Shown piece after piece: positions 1 to 9,911 of a stretch of 64,000 nt of DNA (positions are counted from its first letter, which is position 1; the number at the start of each line of letters is the position of its first letter). The stretch spans positions 64,001-128,000 of the forward strand of contig NJBN01000007.1 of the NCBI GenBank assembly GCA_005223185.1. Reading direction: 5' to 3'. The DNA comes from a candidate division LCP-89 bacterium B3_LCP. GTDB lineage: Bacteria > Electryoneota > B3-LCP. The notes under the pieces are model-generated. The model did no database searches. It saw nothing but the letters and a program-made list of their open reading frames with translations, and was not told the origin of the DNA. A program made the translations under genes and the position numbers.

Positions 1-959
1 ACGGTTTTATCCAGCGTAACATAGACGGTCACCTCCTACGGTTTCGTGTTTCGATAGTGCCCATCGTGGCTGCTGAATACAGGCGTAAATTAGAATCGAT
101 CGTAATCCGAGTGCTTGATGACCGCAAGGTAATTACTGATCTTGGTAAGTTAGGATTACAGAAGCAATCAAGAAAAGATTTTGAGAAGGCTATTTCCAAG
201 CCACAAGGGATGGTGATACTTACCGGACCAACTGGATCAGGGAAATCAACCACGCTAATAGCGGCATTGCACCAGGTCATCAGTCCTGAAGTGAATGTGT
301 TGACTGTTGAAGATCCGGTGGAATACATGATAAGAGGTGCCAGACAACTGAAGATTGGATATAATCTGGATTTTGAAGGAGCAATACGTGCCATTTTACG
401 CCATGATCCGGATATCGTCATGGTTGGTGAGATGCGTGATAAGCAGACTGCTGACATAGCAATCAAGCTTGCCAATACCGGGCATTTGACTTTTTCCACT
501 CTTCATACAAACGATGCTCCCGCAGCAATTTCACGCTTATTCAAGATGGGAGTGGAACCATTTCTTATTTCCTATGCAATCAACATTGTTGTCGCCCAAC
601 GACTGATCAGAACTCTCTGTACTGAATGTAGAACTATTGATACCGATCTGTCTATTGAAGTACCGTTAGGTTTGGGATTCACGGAGAAAGAGATTGAAGA
701 CACCATGTTCTATAAAGCGGTTGGATGCGACAAATGTAATTATGGCTACAAGGGTCGTGCGGCAATACACGAAACGCTTTTCTTCACCAAAAAGATCAGG
801 CGTCTAATATTGGAATCTGGGAGTGATATTGATGAAGATGCTGTCCGAAAAGAGTCAGTTAAGAATGGAAGTTTGACACTGCGCATGTCCGGACGTGAGA
901 GAATAAAATCCGGCGTAACTACTTGCGAAGAGATAGCTTTTGCAACAATTGAAGATTAG
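1..959 (+). CDS. PilB/GspE-type secretion ATPase (5' truncated by window edge)
   Basis: Hexameric AAA+ type ATPase that powers pseudopilus or type IV pilus extension at the inner membrane. The frame stays open to base 3 and already reads RNIDGHLLRFRVSIVP, matching the conserved GspE/PilB core before the P-loop, so the GTG at 57 is internal and the N-terminal part lies outside the window. Visible are Walker A GPTGSGKSTT, Asp box, Walker B-like IVMVGEMRD, the His box (FSTLHTND), and the C-terminal paired CxxC zinc element (CTEC ... CDKC) typical of GspE/PilB and absent from PilT. It opens a same-strand cluster with pseudopilin, PilM/N/O/P-like and secretin genes. The PilB versus GspE choice cannot be made from this fragment. 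Confidence 0.92.
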   Translation, partial: GFIQRNIDGHLLRFRVSIVPIVAAEYRRKLESIVIRVLDDRKVITDLGKLGLQKQSRKDFEKAISKPQGMVILTGPTGSGKSTTLIAALHQVISPEVNVLTVEDPVEYMIRGARQLKIGYNLDFEGAIRAILRHDPDIVMVGEMRDKQTADIAIKLANTGHLTFSTLHTNDAPAAISRLFKMGVEPFLISYAINIVVAQRLIRTLCTECRTIDTDLSIEVPLGLGFTEKEIEDTMFYKAVGCDKCNYGYKGRAAIHETLFFTKKIRRLILESGSDIDEDAVRKESVKNGSLTLRMSGRERIKSGVTTCEEIAFATIED

Positions 960-991
960 TACAGAGTAAAATTACAGATTAGGGGTTGATG

Positions 992-1504
992 ATGATAAAT
1001 ACAGGGCAAATGCTGTTGGTACTTGGCGCACTGACGATATTCAGTTTAACTCTGCCTTCGCTTAATCAGTCGCTGCTTTACAACGACAGAACTTTGATCG
1101 CCACCAATGCGGAAATGGCTGCGATGTCATTAGCAGAGAAGGTGTTAGCCGAGGCGGGCGCGATGGCGTTCGATGAGGTTTGTCTAACAACTAAACCGCA
1201 ACTTACGAGTCAACTGACAAATATAAACGCTTTAGGACCGGAATCGGGTGAAAGCTACCCTCAGTTCGACGATATGGATGACTTTCATGGCGCAACCATT
1301 CGGGATTCGATAACAATGCCATCAGTGCTTTTTAACATCAACAGCAGCGTTTCTTATATTGACCCCCTTAATCCCACTACTGAGGTTGGGTATAAGACTT
1401 TCGTGAAGAAATTAGTGGTAACGGTGACGGGGCCCTATCTGATTAATCCAGCTTCTGAACAAAATGTTCAGATAAAAATGGAGCAACTTTATTCATTTTA
1501 TTGA
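992..1504 (+). CDS. Pseudopilin-like membrane protein
   Basis: Short protein (about 170 residues) with one N-terminal hydrophobic helix (residues about 6-26) followed by an extracytoplasmic domain. This is the size and topology of a minor pilin or pseudopilin, but I see no canonical prepilin peptidase site (G/FTxxE), so assignment rests on topology and neighbours. In-frame TTG (986), ATG (989) and ATG (992) all precede the same protein; AGGGG at 981-985 best fits ATG 992. It sits 32 bp after the PilB-like ATPase and before a receiver protein. Family not recognised. Confidence 0.7.
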   Translation: MINTGQMLLVLGALTIFSLTLPSLNQSLLYNDRTLIATNAEMAAMSLAEKVLAEAGAMAFDEVCLTTKPQLTSQLTNINALGPESGESYPQFDDMDDFHGATIRDSITMPSVLFNINSSVSYIDPLNPTTEVGYKTFVKKLVVTVTGPYLINPASEQNVQIKMEQLYSFY

Positions 1505-1538
1505 TACGGATGCGGCTAAGACTAAAGCAGGTGATGAG

Positions 1539-2402
1539 ATGCAGGAAAAAATACTGATCGTTGATGATGACAAGGTTGTTCGGGATGTGTGTAGAGAAGC
1601 GCTAATCTCTGAAGAATATGAAATAACTACATCCGAAAACGGACAGGATGCTTATGAGGTAGCGCGCCAGCAATATTTCAACCTGGTGATTTCAGATATC
1701 CGTATGCCTAAGATGGGCGGACTGGAATTATTAGGTAATTTGAAGAAACTGAATCCCGATCTGACTGTAATTATGTTCTCTGGTTTAGGCGACGTCAATT
1801 CTGCGGTTGAGGCTATGAAGCATGGAGCCTATGACTATTTAGCAAAGCCATTGGTGCTGGAAGAGCTAAAGGCAACGGTGAGATTAGCGTTGCAGCAAAC
1901 CAAATTAAAGGAAGAGAATACCAGAATCAGAAAAGAGATGCAGGGAACGCTATCTACTTTAAACACTACTCCACCTGCCATTCCGCTGCTGAATAATCTA
2001 CCTCTTGACATGTTCAAAGAATTTCTGAACTTGGGGAAAATGCGTACCTATGATACCCAGGAGATAATCCTCCATAAAGGGACTCCGGACAAAAATCTCT
2101 ACATTGTTTTTGAAGGGGAAATCACCGTCTGGCAGGATGGATCGAAACTCTTCAAACTGGGTAAATTTGATTGCTACGGTGAGATGAACATATTCAAACC
2201 GCACATAGTAATCCATGATCTCATTGCTGAAGAGCCATCAAAAGTAATGGCCATACGAAGAGATGCTTTGATAGATTTCTTCAACAATAAAGATGAAAAG
2301 TATTTTAAGCACATAATATTAAACACGTTGAATTCTCAATTCGCTAAAACGCGCAAGATAAGTAACAGAGTCATCTTCTTAGAACGCAAAATGAGGAGTT
2401 AA
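1539..2402 (+). CDS. Response regulator: receiver plus cNMP-binding-like domain
   Basis: N-terminal receiver (residues about 4-120) with the acidic pair DDD near the start, phosphoacceptor Asp in VISDIRMPKMGG and the Lys of YLAKPL. A coiled linker (about 120-150) leads to a C-terminal cyclic-nucleotide-binding-like fold (about 155-265) with FLNLGKMRTYDTQEIILHKG and LYIVFEGEITVW. No DNA-binding helix-turn-helix is evident, so the output is probably protein interaction or ligand sensing rather than transcription. Lying inside the pilus/secretion gene run (AGGTGATG ahead of the ATG), it likely tunes assembly or motility, an inference from context. Confidence 0.88.
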   Translation: MQEKILIVDDDKVVRDVCREALISEEYEITTSENGQDAYEVARQQYFNLVISDIRMPKMGGLELLGNLKKLNPDLTVIMFSGLGDVNSAVEAMKHGAYDYLAKPLVLEELKATVRLALQQTKLKEENTRIRKEMQGTLSTLNTTPPAIPLLNNLPLDMFKEFLNLGKMRTYDTQEIILHKGTPDKNLYIVFEGEITVWQDGSKLFKLGKFDCYGEMNIFKPHIVIHDLIAEEPSKVMAIRRDALIDFFNNKDEKYFKHIILNTLNSQFAKTRKISNRVIFLERKMRS

Positions 2403-2405
2403 GCT

Positions 2406-2957
2406 ATGGCGGCAATGCTCGACTTGGTCGGATCGATTCTTATAGGCGGATTACTATTAATGATGATCATCAATGTTAATACTAATATGACTCAGATGTC
2501 TATGGAAGACCGCATGGAGCTGATGGTGCAGGAAAGCCTCGCCGTTCTTATCGATGAGATCGAATATGATTTTCGCAAGATTGGTTACGGTGTTGCCAAC
2601 CCATCCTTAGCAATTATCAGCGCCGACAGCAGTTCCATTTCATTCTGGGCTGATCTGGAGAACAACGGAAGCATAGAGAGAGTTGACTATAGTTTAGGTT
2701 CAGTATCCGAAGTGGCAGGTACAGTTAATCCCAGAGATCGAATTTTACATCGTTCCATAAACGGACAGTCGTATGGTGGATCGCTGGGTGTTGTTGATTT
2801 TCAGGTAACTTTGCACGATGTCAGCGGTGCGGTCACAACCGATACTAAAGTGGTAAAATGGCTTGAGTATTACCTCATGCTGGAAAGCGCTTTTCCGTTC
2901 GATACAGTTTATGCCAGATCGGTTTGGAACGGTTCTATAAGACCAAAAAATCTGTAA
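2406..2957 (+). CDS. Pseudopilin-like protein (PilW-like topology)
   Basis: 183-residue protein with an N-terminal hydrophobic stretch (VGSILIGGLLLMMIINVN, residues about 7-24) and a soluble domain. The helix continues into EDRMELMVQESLAVLIDEIEYDFRKIGYG, which resembles minor pilins of the PilW/PilX kind where the long helix precedes 'D..RIGYG'. A preceding GAGGAG (about 2391) supports ATG 2406, three bases after the receiver gene stop, so the two are co-transcribed. No clear prepilin peptidase motif. Specific role not known. Confidence 0.7.
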   Translation: MAAMLDLVGSILIGGLLLMMIINVNTNMTQMSMEDRMELMVQESLAVLIDEIEYDFRKIGYGVANPSLAIISADSSSISFWADLENNGSIERVDYSLGSVSEVAGTVNPRDRILHRSINGQSYGGSLGVVDFQVTLHDVSGAVTTDTKVVKWLEYYLMLESAFPFDTVYARSVWNGSIRPKNL

Positions 2958-3052
2958 AATACTGACAGTTAGTTTTCATATCAATTTGAGGCAGCCCGAT
3001 GAGAGAGTCAACTTTAGAAAATCTAAAAACAATCAAGTAGGAGGACTCTAAA

Positions 3053-4324
3053 ATGGGACGCTTTTACATAATATTGGTGGTCGGTTTCGCAATTATCGGT
3101 GGTTCCATGAAGATAAACCATGGACGGCTGTCACGCGAAGCTCAGAATATCACTTCTGACAAATACGTTGAAGCATCAGCAAGGAATGCGACGCGTAGTA
3201 TGGTTAATCTGTGCCTTTACCAGCTATCCCAGGATTTCGATTGGCGGGATGGATACGCTAATGTGCAGATACAGGATATAGCTAACACAAATTGTCAGAA
3301 ATTTCAAGGATTGAACACCAACTGTGCAGGTGCACTGATTCAGGATAACTCGGATAATTCTGATATCCCATTAGGGCAGATAAAGATCACAGCGAACGGT
3401 GCTTTTGGTGACACAGCCATGACATCTGTGGTCATGCTGAGGAAATCCGCCTATTCCGAATTCGCCTATTTCACCGAGATGGAACCTCCAATTTACTTTA
3501 TTACGGGTGATTCAATTCATGGTCCCATACATACAAACGGTAAATTCCATATATGGGGTGATCCTGTCTTTTATGGATTAGTATCATCCAAAGGCAATGG
3601 TTGGGTTGGAGTTGGAAGTCCGGAATTTAAGGGCGGTACCAACTTCAATTGTGAAAGAATTGATTTACCTGTGGACATGTCTATCATCGATGGAAAAGCT
3701 CAAAATGGCGGTACTTACTTTGAAGGAGACATTGAGATAGAGTTCATCAGCGATGGCACTTTCGACTACACCGCTACGCACCTGGAGAAAATTGGACCGA
3801 ATTGGGTGACGATCATAGATTCAACGGGAAATGTTACCATATCCAGCACTAATGGTGTTATAGGTACCGGCAACGGTGGTGACATTCGTGTCAAGGGCAC
3901 TCTGGACGGTCAGGCTACGATGCTGGCGGACGGCGATATCTGGATAGACGATGACGTTCTATACGCTCAAAATCCACTTACCGATCCCACGTCAGATGAC
4001 ATACTGGGATTGATCTCTCAACATGATATTTTCGTTACCAACAACGCCGCTAACCAGAACAACTGCACTATCCACGCCACCCTGATGGCACTGGATAGGA
4101 GTTTCATGGTCGAAGATTACAACCAGGGCAGTCCCAGGGGTACACTCGAAATTGTTGGTGGTATTGTGCAGGATAAGCGAGGTTCTGTAGGGACTATGGG
4201 TTGGGGTAGCGGAATCATATCAGGTTATCAGAAGAATTACATATACGATTATCGCTACATGTCCAGCGCACCACCTTTTTACCCTATTATGACAAAAAAT
4301 TCGCTGGTCTCATGGTACGAATAG
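3053..4324 (+). CDS. DUF4900-like pilus/secretion-associated exported protein
   Basis: 423-residue protein with an N-terminal membrane segment (about 4-20) and a long extracytoplasmic part. The stretch around residues 155-190 (GDSIHGPIHTNGKFHIWGDP then FYGLVSSKG) is the hallmark of DUF4900 proteins, which occur beside pilus genes in FCB and thermophilic bacteria and are predicted to form beta-solenoid-like folds. Later Gly-rich strands (GNGGDIRVKGTLDGQATMLA) agree with that. A strong RBS (TAGGAGGA) precedes the ATG. It follows the PilW-like gene by 95 bp. Exact function unknown; possibly a PilX/PilY-like minor component. Confidence 0.7.
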   Translation: MGRFYIILVVGFAIIGGSMKINHGRLSREAQNITSDKYVEASARNATRSMVNLCLYQLSQDFDWRDGYANVQIQDIANTNCQKFQGLNTNCAGALIQDNSDNSDIPLGQIKITANGAFGDTAMTSVVMLRKSAYSEFAYFTEMEPPIYFITGDSIHGPIHTNGKFHIWGDPVFYGLVSSKGNGWVGVGSPEFKGGTNFNCERIDLPVDMSIIDGKAQNGGTYFEGDIEIEFISDGTFDYTATHLEKIGPNWVTIIDSTGNVTISSTNGVIGTGNGGDIRVKGTLDGQATMLADGDIWIDDDVLYAQNPLTDPTSDDILGLISQHDIFVTNNAANQNNCTIHATLMALDRSFMVEDYNQGSPRGTLEIVGGIVQDKRGSVGTMGWGSGIISGYQKNYIYDYRYMSSAPPFYPIMTKNSLVSWYE

Positions 4325-4614
4325 ATACATTTCCATATAAAGAAAAAACCGATCTCTGCCGATATGAGAATAGGAGAATCCTGGCGGAGACGGATTTCTA
4401 AAGAGAATTAACGTCCGGAGGTCAATTTCGGTCTTAGAATCCGAAACGGATGATAAGAATACGATTCGTATGCTAAGAAGACCGTGAAGGCATCGTTCCG
4501 CCCCGACCCCCACGGTGCCACTGGCCTTCGGACAAAGAACTCTTTCTTGGGTAATTTTGGATTCGCCAAATAACACGCTTCCCACACTTCTTGAAACCGG
4601 CAAGAGGCTTCAAC
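4325..4614. other. 290-bp gap inside the pilus cluster
   Basis: No ORF of convincing length, no tRNA and no clear terminator. Several short purine-rich GGAG-like motifs (around 4370-4420) and a tiny 15-codon frame starting at ATG 4363 are present but not supported as a gene. It may be the leader of the lipoprotein gene. Confidence 0.4.
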
Positions 4615-6339
4615 ATGCTAAAATATGCTGCGCTGCCTGTACTGTTCCTCATCTTTATCTTTTTAGGATGTGACCAACAGGCAACCAACCTGGAAGCAGG
4701 TCAGGAATGGGCTCACCTTACCGGAACTGTCAAGTATGCCGAAAATTTGCTACCTGTGAATATGGCTTTTGTACGTACGCAGAACCACATGGAAACTACC
4801 GAAACTGATTCTACGGGCGAATATGATCTTTCCATAGCACTGCCTAAGGACCAACAGGAATCGGTGATTCTGGAGATCTATAAGGAAGGATATTTAACCC
4901 TCAACCTGCAAGCAATCATAGCGGCAGGACAGACCTCTCCTATACCAACGGTTACCCTGGAAAGATATTTAGATTCCACCATTACAGATACCACCTATAC
5001 AGGTTCAGGACCACCGGAAGGTATAGTTGTGTTTTCCATAGAACCGGATACCTTAAGCGTAACCGGCGTTGGTGGCTCCACAATAAGTCATATCGTCTGT
5101 GAAGTTCAAGATGCGTCCGGGCGTGCGGTTGATACTTTGCATACTGCGCAGGTCTTATTCGATTTTCAACTGGATCCGGGAGGCGGTGCGTATATCTACC
5201 CTACCTCAGACGTAACTGATGATTCCGGACGTGTCGCTACGGACTTCTACTCGGGAACGGATGCGGGGATGGCCATCATTAAAGTGCAATTCGCATCATC
5301 ATCGACGTTCATTATAGTCCCTGAGATCACCATATTCCAGACTGGTGAACCAGCATCGATAACTCTGGAGTCCATAGAATACGATTCTGTCGCTGTACAG
5401 GGTACGGGAGCAAACGAGGTTACCACTGCCACCTTCGTTGTGAGAGATGCCGGTGGATCTCCGCTTAGTGCCAGTCAACCTACAGAGGTCAATTTTGAGA
5501 TTCTAGGACCTACTGGCGGAGGTGAATACCTCTACCCTGAAATGGACACTACCGATGTTATAGGTCAGGTGAGCACGACTCTGAACAGCGGAACCGTCGC
5601 AGGAACCGTGCAGCTTCGTGCTTATATCGTGGGCACCGATACCATATCCTGCACGCCAGTTCCCATTACCATTCATTCAGGACTGCCTGATCCGGTGCAT
5701 TTCGGAGTGTATCCGAGATATGTTAATTTCCCCGGATACAACTACTTTGGACGCGAAGACAGCATCATTGCTATCGTGGGCGATCAGTATTCCAACCCGG
5801 TGCCTTCGGGAACTGCTGTATATTTCAGCACAGATGCGGGCATCATCGAAGGTTCGGCAGTAACCGACACAGCCGGTTTCGCCACAGTTCGACTTTTTTC
5901 AGGACCGCCCGTGCCATCGCCTTTATACCCATTCGGGCTAATTACTGCGCAAACCGTGGGTGAAGGCGGGACAATTCTGACTACTAATACGGAAGTGCTT
6001 TTTTCAGGTATGACTCAGATAGAACTAGACGATACGTTAGACTTTGTTATTGATGATGGTAATTCTAAAACGTATGACTTCCGAGTTTCCGATCAGCACG
6101 GATATCCCATTTCTTATGGATCTAAAATAGAAGTCTCAGCTACAGCCGGCGGTGTTTTAGGTGATGTGGACGTAACTTATCCGGATACTCAGGATACCAC
6201 AAGCTGGACGAATTTCAGCTTCGTCATCTATGACAATAATCCGGGAGATCCTGACCCGGCAGTTTTAGCGGCAGTAACCATTATGGTCACCAGCGCTAAT
6301 GGCGACGCCTCGATGATCATAAACGGTACTATTGACTAA
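4615..6339 (+). CDS. Lipoprotein with carboxypeptidase-like and bacterial Ig-like repeats
   Basis: The frame is open from TTG 4591, but ATG 4615, preceded by AAGAGG at a 7-base spacing, gives an ideal lipoprotein signal: hydrophobic LPVLFLIFIFLGC with Cys as the acylation site. After the Cys comes a CarboxypepD_reg-like module (LTGTVKYAENLLPVNMAFVR), then about four repeats of roughly 100 residues with the Big_1/invasin pattern (e.g. TSDVTDDSGRVATDFYSGT, MDTTDVIGQVSTTLNSGT, VTDTAGFATVRLFSG). It is likely anchored in the outer membrane and exposed outside or in the periplasm. Its place between pilus genes suggests an accessory pilot or surface role (inference). Confidence 0.8.
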   Translation: MLKYAALPVLFLIFIFLGCDQQATNLEAGQEWAHLTGTVKYAENLLPVNMAFVRTQNHMETTETDSTGEYDLSIALPKDQQESVILEIYKEGYLTLNLQAIIAAGQTSPIPTVTLERYLDSTITDTTYTGSGPPEGIVVFSIEPDTLSVTGVGGSTISHIVCEVQDASGRAVDTLHTAQVLFDFQLDPGGGAYIYPTSDVTDDSGRVATDFYSGTDAGMAIIKVQFASSSTFIIVPEITIFQTGEPASITLESIEYDSVAVQGTGANEVTTATFVVRDAGGSPLSASQPTEVNFEILGPTGGGEYLYPEMDTTDVIGQVSTTLNSGTVAGTVQLRAYIVGTDTISCTPVPITIHSGLPDPVHFGVYPRYVNFPGYNYFGREDSIIAIVGDQYSNPVPSGTAVYFSTDAGIIEGSAVTDTAGFATVRLFSGPPVPSPLYPFGLITAQTVGEGGTILTTNTEVLFSGMTQIELDDTLDFVIDDGNSKTYDFRVSDQHGYPISYGSKIEVSATAGGVLGDVDVTYPDTQDTTSWTNFSFVIYDNNPGDPDPAVLAAVTIMVTSANGDASMIINGTID

Positions 6340-6360
6340 CTCAGTACATTAACGTTTGAC

Positions 6361-7632
6361 ATGAATGATTCGGTGACGATACAGGAAGAATCCAACAGCG
6401 AAATTGCAGAACTGCCAGAAGCCTTGCTGATTCTGCATTCGCTGGAAACCAACATATCTAAGTATCTCACCGGAGTAGAAAGGATGGAGGCTATTGCAGA
6501 TGGCCTCACCAAACTGGGGAACCCGGAACGGGAACAATTAAAACAGCTCTTTGAAAATTTTCTGCTGCGCATGGTGGAAGAGGAAGCTTCCGATATTGAT
6601 TTGGGTGGACAGGGTTCCTTAGGCCAGATCTGGCTTCGCATTTACAACAACAAGAGGCCTGTATTTGACCTGGAGGCTTATTCGTTGGATCAAATTAACA
6701 TCTTAAACCTCAATATCTTAACACCTCAACAACAGAAATTCTTATTCGATAAACGGAATCTGGATTTTTCCTATGCGGTAAGCTATAAGAGTGAAAGCGC
6801 TCGTTTTCGCGGGGACATGTATTTCGATTTGGATCATTTGGCCCTAAACATGCGTCGTATTAACAATAGTATTCTTCCATTCAAGAATTTAGGCTTTCAT
6901 CCACATGTGGCCAAGGCACTTTCATTAAAACACGAAAAACAGGGTTTAATATTAGTTACCGGCATTACCGGTTCGGGTAAATCCGCGACGCTCGATAGTA
7001 TAATTGATGCGAACAATAATACAGTAGATGCTCACATAGTTATTATCTCAAGTCCTGTGGAATGCGTTCACATATCAAATCGCTGCATCATCCGCCATCG
7101 TGAGGTGGGGCGTGACGTCATGAGTTTTAAGGACGGCGCTATTCAGGCGTTGCGGCAGGATCCGGATATTATAATGATTGGTGAGATGAGAGACTCTGAT
7201 ACGATTATGACGGCGTTGGAGATCACAGATTCGGGACATAAGGTGTTTTCAACCTTGCACACAGGCTCAGCGGTCGAATCTATTGATAGAATAGTGGGTG
7301 AAATGCCAACTTCCGAACAGGAGAGAGTCAGAATTAGATTGGCGGACGTGCTTAAGGTGGTTATCTCACAAAAGTTGGTTCCTACTATAGATGGCAGGCG
7401 AATATTGGCTAAAGAGATCCTCATAGTCAACTCTTCAGTGAAGGCAGCGATTAAAAATGATAACGCTGGAGAGATATACCAGATGATCAGTGAGAACGGC
7501 AAGGAAGGGATGAACACCATGGAACAGGACCTTCGCCGCCTTGTTGTGGAGAAGAGAATCAGCTTAGAAGAAGCCATTGACCACGCAAATAATAAGAACC
7601 GCATGAGAGAGCTGTTGGAATATGCGGATTAG
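6361..7632 (+). CDS. PilT/GspE-family ATPase (PilT-like)
   Basis: 423 residues; ATPase core in the C-terminal two thirds. Walker A is GITGSGKSATLDS, Walker B-like IIMIGEMRDSDT, His box FSTLHTGSAVES. There is no CxxC zinc element, so it belongs with PilT-type retraction ATPases rather than PilB. The first about 100 residues are a family-atypical acidic extension. It begins 21 bp after the lipoprotein gene. Together with the PilB-like ATPase at the left edge it gives the cluster both an extension and a retraction-type motor, which favours a type IV pilus over a pure type II secretion system. Confidence 0.87.
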   Translation: MNDSVTIQEESNSEIAELPEALLILHSLETNISKYLTGVERMEAIADGLTKLGNPEREQLKQLFENFLLRMVEEEASDIDLGGQGSLGQIWLRIYNNKRPVFDLEAYSLDQINILNLNILTPQQQKFLFDKRNLDFSYAVSYKSESARFRGDMYFDLDHLALNMRRINNSILPFKNLGFHPHVAKALSLKHEKQGLILVTGITGSGKSATLDSIIDANNNTVDAHIVIISSPVECVHISNRCIIRHREVGRDVMSFKDGAIQALRQDPDIIMIGEMRDSDTIMTALEITDSGHKVFSTLHTGSAVESIDRIVGEMPTSEQERVRIRLADVLKVVISQKLVPTIDGRRILAKEILIVNSSVKAAIKNDNAGEIYQMISENGKEGMNTMEQDLRRLVVEKRISLEEAIDHANNKNRMRELLEYAD

Positions 7633-7670
7633 CATTCGGACGATTCAAGTATTTAAAGGTTAGGGACACC

Positions 7671-9902
7671 ATGAATATCAATCCCCTGGGAAATTCGGCG
7701 GGTAACCAAGTTCTGGGCGTTATGGTGGATGGTAAGGATCTTCGTATCGCTCATCTTGGTAGCGAGAACGGCCAGATAATAATACATTCCCTGGAATCGT
7801 ATGTACTACCCACCAGGCTTGGCAAGATACGAAAATCCGAGGTTACATTTCCTGCTGCAATTGAAGATGAGCGGGGTGATGTATTGGGGTTTGACGAATC
7901 CGATCAGGAGAGTGAAGGCTTCGATGATATCATCGAAGACCTTGATGAAGAGGGAGAAGACGTCTCCAGCAGCATTATCCACATCTTTGATAAGTATCCG
8001 TTGAAACAAGCCAGAATTGCCGCAAATATCCCTGAAGGACAGGCTACCTATTACAGTTTTGATAGTGATTTTGGTCTCAATGGTAAAAAGCTAAAGAGCA
8101 GACTCCAAGAAGAGATCGCCCCTCTCGCCGGTGGCTCATTAGAAACCGCCATTGTCGATCATTTCAAGACGGATAGTGATAATCTAATGGTGGTCGTCTC
8201 TGAAGGTAATATTCCTATAATGGAGGAGATCTTAGATGTAAAAAACTTTCTTTCTAGCGGCAACCCGTACTTCTGCCAGGTCAACGCCAATGAGATTTCT
8301 CTGGTAAATTTAGTTCGCTTGTCTATCGATCCGGCGGATGATATAATTACCGCAGTAATCTACATCGGTGCGGACTTCTCGCGCGTCATCCTCATGAAGG
8401 GAAAGGATCCCATATCCTTCATTCAAGCAATTCATGAAGGTTATCATTCACCCCAGGTATGTCAGACTCTGTTCAGCAAGATCCTTTTAGAGCAGGAAGA
8501 GGCTGGTATTCCAGAGATCGATAAGATAGTACTGGCAGGTGAAATCGGGATGACACGCGCCCATGATTTCTTCACTAAACAGTTTCCCAATATTGACGTG
8601 CAGCCGATTACCTCGGGTCCATTGGATACCGGTATGCTCAAGAATGAAGAAATCGCTATATTTCCGAATTTCGCCATTCCGGTGGCAATGGCATGGGAAG
8701 CCCTGGATAGGAAAAACCCGGACTTCATCAGGGCAGATCTACTTCCACCGTCCATCGTGGAAAACCAGAGGAGCTTCAAAATTGCCTGGCACGGTCTCCT
8801 GCTACTTGGAGTGATATTCGTCTGCATGCTCTTTCTTTCATATTTCGGCATTACGCGCTTCAAAGAGATACAGGCTCTCAAGAGTTCCATCAGCACAAAA
8901 CAGAGTTCCATTGAAAGCTTGCAACAGGATCTCCTATATATCAGCCAGCTCCAATCACAGATCAATCAGAACAATTCAAATTTGTCTTTCTTGGATTCCT
9001 TAGTTGTCGATGCCAACAAGTGGAGTCGTCTCTTTGCCAAACTATCAACAGATTTTAAAAATATAAATCGCATCTGGATAGAGCGTATTCAGTCCACTCC
9101 TGAAGGATTCACAATGCAGGGTAAATCGCTTTCCCGTGATAAAATTCCCGTGTTAGCAGCCGGTTTCAGCGGCGTGAATCTGCGCAGAGTCAGCAGGATT
9201 ATTTCAGAAGCGGGTCAAGTCGAATATCAATTCGAACTTGACGCCAATATACCGATACCACCTGAAAAGGAAATAGCAACAGTAAGCGATGTCAGCTCGG
9301 ATCGTAACCAGGACATTGCCGGAAGCATAAAAGATGGTTTGCAGCCATCGGATAAAACTATCTCCAGGGAAAAGTCAGAGAAAACAGCTTCAGTAACAAG
9401 AAGTAATGTAAACTCCGGCAAGAAAGGTGAATTCACGCCTCTATATAAAGGCACAACTGTGAGCAGTTCAAAATCTAAAGTGGCAGATAAACCGAAAACA
9501 AAATTAGCACAAAGGAAAACAACGTCAACGGCGATTACTCAATTGTACGCTAATGGGATGAATTTAATAAAAAACCGTGATATTGAAAACGCGGCGGTTG
9601 AATTTAAGAAATTGGTGCTCAAATATCCAACGTCCGATGAGGCGCCGTCGGCTTACTACTGGATAGGTGAATGTGCTTTTTCACAGAAGCATTATGAAGA
9701 GGCGATAGAAGCTTTCACGACGTCACTTCGATATAATGATAATCCCAAACGCCAGGCTGGAATGGTTATGCTGGGAATGAGTTACCTGAAACTGGGTAAC
9801 GAAGAGAAGGCTCAAAAACAGTTCGAGTCATTGCTGGATGCTTTCCCTGAAGGGGAATTCACGGAAACGGCACAGCGGAAACTCAAAGAACTGACAGGAT
9901 AG
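7671..9902 (+). CDS. Fused PilM/PilN-like protein with C-terminal TPR (YbgF-like) domain
   Basis: 743 residues. Residues about 10-360 look like a degenerate actin-like PilM/GspL cytoplasmic domain (GVMVDGKDLRIAHLG; FPNFAIPVAMAWEAL is the usual PilM end). A membrane helix follows (about 373-392), then a coiled coil (about 400-435) and a PilN-like region to about 530. A low-complexity Ser/Thr/Lys linker (about 540-615) leads to TPR repeats (617-743: YWIGECAFSQKHYEEAIEAF, LGMSYLKLGNEEKAQKQFE) like the YbgF/CpoB C-terminus. Usual pilus operons encode PilM and PilN separately, so this fusion and the TPR tail, presumably periplasmic, are unusual. Confidence 0.75.
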   Translation: MNINPLGNSAGNQVLGVMVDGKDLRIAHLGSENGQIIIHSLESYVLPTRLGKIRKSEVTFPAAIEDERGDVLGFDESDQESEGFDDIIEDLDEEGEDVSSSIIHIFDKYPLKQARIAANIPEGQATYYSFDSDFGLNGKKLKSRLQEEIAPLAGGSLETAIVDHFKTDSDNLMVVVSEGNIPIMEEILDVKNFLSSGNPYFCQVNANEISLVNLVRLSIDPADDIITAVIYIGADFSRVILMKGKDPISFIQAIHEGYHSPQVCQTLFSKILLEQEEAGIPEIDKIVLAGEIGMTRAHDFFTKQFPNIDVQPITSGPLDTGMLKNEEIAIFPNFAIPVAMAWEALDRKNPDFIRADLLPPSIVENQRSFKIAWHGLLLLGVIFVCMLFLSYFGITRFKEIQALKSSISTKQSSIESLQQDLLYISQLQSQINQNNSNLSFLDSLVVDANKWSRLFAKLSTDFKNINRIWIERIQSTPEGFTMQGKSLSRDKIPVLAAGFSGVNLRRVSRIISEAGQVEYQFELDANIPIPPEKEIATVSDVSSDRNQDIAGSIKDGLQPSDKTISREKSEKTASVTRSNVNSGKKGEFTPLYKGTTVSSSKSKVADKPKTKLAQRKTTSTAITQLYANGMNLIKNRDIENAAVEFKKLVLKYPTSDEAPSAYYWIGECAFSQKHYEEAIEAFTTSLRYNDNPKRQAGMVMLGMSYLKLGNEEKAQKQFESLLDAFPEGEFTETAQRKLKELTG

Positions 9903-9911
9903 GAGATTAAA

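Noticed and set aside
57-959. GTG at 57 as start of the ATPase gene
   Set aside because: The frame is open to the left edge and the upstream residues match the conserved GspE/PilB core, so the gene is truncated by the window.
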